Source of the DNA: JACQRW01 sp964371935
Lineage (GTDB): Bacteria > Patescibacteriota > Minisyncoccia > Sungbacterales > HO2-52-23
DNA length: 6,825 nucleotides
Assembly: GCA_964371935.1 (NCBI GenBank)
Contig: CAYJOT010000034.1
Location: 1 to 6,825 of the forward strand
Direction: 5' to 3'
How positions within the stretch are numbered: position 1 is the stretch's first letter; each line of letters opens with the position of its first letter. Shown one piece after another: positions 5,363-6,825 of the stretch. The position numbers were made by a program, and so were the translations under genes. The notes under the pieces are model-generated. The model was not told the origin of the DNA, ran no database searches, and saw only the letters and a program-made list of their open reading frames with translations.

Positions 5363-6072
5363 TAATTGTGCGGTCCCGCTCTCAAGGCGGGATTTTCGCT
5401 TTCTATATACTCTCTTTTGCCTGTATAAAATTTGCCGAAATCAATATACTTGTCCTTAATATCATACAGTTCGCTGGCTACTCTCCCGCGTACTCCGACG
5501 ATGCCAATATTCTTTCCCTTTACCTTTAATCGCTCAAGCGGGGCGCACATATCCGAATCACCCGAGAAGAGCAAAACGGCCGTCAATTTCTCCATGTCGT
5601 CCAACATATCCATTGCCATTTCCACATCAAAATTACACTTTGGCTCTTCAATAACAATACCTGACTTTTGCAGCTCGTTTATCAATTCGTTAATTTTATC
5701 TTTCACGCCGCTATCAAACGAGGTAAGTGTTTTACGCTGGAAGAACATTCCTTCCTGAATCGTCTTGGGAATAAATTTCATCGGCTTCGTCCTCAAGATA
5801 GCTCCGGTCTTTTTGATTCTATTATGAAAAGCTTCCGAATTTTTCAAATCCCTTTCATTTTTTCCATAATACACTTTGACTTCTTTTACATTTGGAAAGG
5901 TAAATAGTTGTCCTATCATATCCTCAATTCTAAATTTCCAACCTAAAACGTCCTGCCAATGAAATATATTTGTTAGATCGAGGTACGCAAAAATGGAGGT
6001 CTCATTTTTGATCCATTCCAAATAGTCCTCGCGAACCATAAATTTGTTTTTAATATCTTGGGGGATATCCAT
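5362..6072 (-). CDS. NYN domain protein (PIN-like ribonuclease fold, LabA/DUF88 type)
   Basis: The 236-residue protein has the features of NYN/DUF88 nuclease-like domains. Strand 1 carries the first acidic residue (F-A-Y-L-D32-L-T-N35). The region after residue 60 has a second strand (V-K-V-Y-Y-G). The core then has C-N-F-D149-V-E-M-A-M-D155-M-L and L-L-F-S-G-D172-S-D174-M-C-A-P-L. The last strand is K-N-I-G-I-V-G. These aspartates match the metal-binding set, so it is probably a cytosolic Mg2+-dependent RNase, although the substrate is unknown. It starts 2 bases after the TAG of the mod fragment with no Shine-Dalgarno visible, so translation is probably coupled, and it precedes res. It is therefore the middle gene of a former mod-NYN-res operon and the only intact one. 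An insertion sequence upstream may have cut off its promoter or supplied a new one. The last residues (N-P-A-L-R-A-G) are encoded by an inverted repeat. Confidence 0.85.
   Translation of the reverse strand: MDIPQDIKNKFMVREDYLEWIKNETSIFAYLDLTNIFHWQDVLGWKFRIEDMIGQLFTFPNVKEVKVYYGKNERDLKNSEAFHNRIKKTGAILRTKPMKFIPKTIQEGMFFQRKTLTSFDSGVKDKINELINELQKSGIVIEEPKCNFDVEMAMDMLDDMEKLTAVLLFSGDSDMCAPLERLKVKGKNIGIVGVRGRVASELYDIKDKYIDFGKFYTGKREYIESENPALRAGPHN
5374..5392. repeat. Inverted repeat encoding the NYN C-terminal tail
   Basis: TCCCGC (5374-5379) and GCGGGA (5387-5392) flank a 7-base loop inside the last codons of the NYN gene. On the + strand the stem is followed by TTTTCGCTTTCT, which looks like a weak intrinsic terminator facing right, although no + strand gene ends nearby. 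On the gene's own strand it encodes N-P-A-L-R-A-G, a tail I associate with palindromic repeats at gene ends in Candidate Phyla Radiation genomes. Confidence 0.65.
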
Positions 6073-6074
6073 AT

Positions 6075-6317
6075 CTATTGCTTTTGATATATCTCAAACG
6101 GGAGTTGCGCAAAGTCAATGTTGTAGCGTTTGAGATGTTCTTGGTCTAGATATTTTGCCGGCGCGAAAACGAGTCGCTTTTTCCCTGTAAATTTGCCGAG
6201 AGTTTCGGCGCGCTCTAATGTCAACGCGGTGGATTTTAGATATTCCATATCCGGTTTATAGAGCAAATACACTTGGTATTCCTTGCTCTCACCGATAAAG
6301 CCGGTTTTCTCATTTAC
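6075..6317 (-). pseudogene. mod: C-terminal fragment of a type III Mod DNA methyltransferase, cut by an insertion sequence
   Basis: About 80 codons remain, beginning near N-E-K-T-G-F-I-G-E-S and ending at a TAG at 6075-6077. The text Y-L-L-Y-K-P-D followed by L-K-S-T-A-L-T-L and the end L-V-F-A-P-A-K-Y-L-D-Q-E-H-L match my memory of the C-termini of type III Mod adenine-N6 methyltransferases in this kind of organism. The catalytic and SAM-binding motifs (DPPY, FxGxG) are not in the window; if they survive they lie beyond the insertion sequence to the right. Upstream of N-E-K the frame continues into insertion-sequence DNA (G-C-V-S-P-V), which marks the junction at about 6312-6321. The NYN gene begins 2 bases after the stop. 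Without its N-terminus this piece has no methyltransferase activity. Confidence 0.8.
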
Positions 6318-6825
6318 AGGACTTACGCACCCACCAAATCCAGCGTAGATAAGAGCATAGGTACGCGTTGAGGGTGGAAAGTCAGTTCTCGCTTCAAATC
6401 GTACCATGTTCTGTGTGTCTCCATGCGCGCTCTTTCTAAAACAACAAATGCCATGAGCGACATATAGACATGAGCAATCTGTGCGCGCAACAGAATCGTC
6501 TGACATTCATCCATGCCTAACTGATATTGCAGCATACGAAACATGGTTTCAATCGTCCATCTGGTTTTGTACTTCGCTAAAATCTCGGACTTGGATGCGG
6601 ACAGATTGTTGGTGACAAAGTACTTGCCTTTCTGTTTTTCTTCAGTTGTGTGTAGAAAATCCAATGGTATTGCCGTAATCGCTTCAGAATCTTTTTGGCA
6701 GCATACCATGAATCAAATGTCACATATTCTGGCTCAAGTATATGGTTGCTCCAGCACCGCACGACCAGATTGAGACCTAACACCGACCTTTGTTCTTTTG
6801 AGCAGTAGACCCATGACAGATTTTC
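6317..6825 (-). mobile_element. Insertion sequence (IS4/IS701-like DDE type), 3' end only, running off the window
   Basis: The transposase-encoding DNA ends in CAGGACTTACGCA (6317-6329 on the + strand), immediately before mod-coding sequence resumes. GGACTTACGCA is a terminal sequence I recognise from IS4/IS701-like elements. The transposase stop codon TAA (6325-6323) lies inside this putative terminal repeat. The other end, its matching inverted repeat and the target duplication are outside the window, so the exact boundary is uncertain by a few bases. Confidence 0.7.
6323..6825 (-). pseudogene. DDE transposase (IS4/IS701-like), C-terminal part, frame-broken with an internal gap
   Basis: From the right edge the frame reads W-V-Y-C-S-K..V-T-F-D-S-W-Y-A-A-K-K and then W-I-F-Y-T-Q-L-K-K-N-R-K; the D of D-S-W-Y is the second catalytic Asp. 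Near 6625-6645 the sense shifts frame to G-K-Y-F-V-T-N-N-L followed by Y-K-T-R-W-T-I-E-T-M-F-R-M-L, where the E is the third catalytic residue in the Y-x2-R-x3-E signature. It then runs through L-G-M-D-E-C-Q and A-Q-I-A-H-V-Y-M to the stop at 6323. In related transposases roughly 50-70 residues normally separate the K-K-N-R and K-Y-F-V-T-N blocks. They are absent here, so an internal deletion with a frame change is likely. The first catalytic Asp would lie outside the window. The enzyme is probably inactive. Family assignment within the IS4-like group is tentative. Confidence 0.82.

Noticed and set aside
6075..6506. A single 143-codon gene from 6506 to 6075
   Set aside because: Its first ~65 codons are insertion-sequence DNA read in the wrong frame relative to the transposase. 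Only the last ~80 codons match methyltransferase sense, so it is a chimera created by the insertion.

Overview
The window reads as bacterial chromosome of a lineage that looks like Candidate Phyla Radiation (Patescibacteria). The clues are the short, lineage-style UppS and PAP2 proteins, a perfect GC-rich palindrome inside a gene end of a kind I associate with these genomes, a secreted helical protein of unknown function, and a decayed type III restriction island. This taxonomic guess is an inference; no rRNA or other marker is present. TGA ends at least two otherwise intact genes (the YhbH-like gene and the secreted helical protein), so a standard TGA=stop code fits.

Region 1 (1-1271, + strand) holds a complete DUF444/UPF0229 gene (YhbH/YeaH family) with a von Willebrand A-type metal site. 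A strong Shine-Dalgarno sequence and an ATG overlap its stop codon, but no SpoVR gene follows.

Region 2 (1338-4132, - strand) is a three-gene operon. It encodes a secreted glutamine/methionine-rich helical protein with three diverged internal repeats, undecaprenyl diphosphate synthase (uppS), and a PAP2-type membrane phosphatase. A plausible promoter sits at 4172-4200, and the gaps between genes are 31 and 19 bases. UppS makes the lipid carrier diphosphate and a PAP2 enzyme can dephosphorylate it, so two consecutive steps of carrier supply appear to be encoded together. The PAP2 gene ends in a perfect 36-base palindrome that is translated into its C-terminal tail.

Region 3 (4207-6825, - strand) is visibly AT-richer and is a ruined type III restriction-modification locus in the order mod, NYN nuclease, res. 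The mod gene survives only as its last ~80 codons because an insertion sequence enters it at about 6317. The NYN-domain gene is intact and starts 2 bases after the mod stop. The res gene is a pseudogene with two frameshifts, a large internal deletion and a substituted nuclease residue, followed by an in-frame TGA and a tail resembling the end of a different DNA methyltransferase. The insertion-sequence transposase is itself damaged and runs off the right edge.

The most interesting points are the intact NYN gene inside a dead type III system, the palindrome-encoded C-terminal tails, the orphan translational-coupling signal after the YhbH-like gene, and the repeat architecture of the secreted protein.
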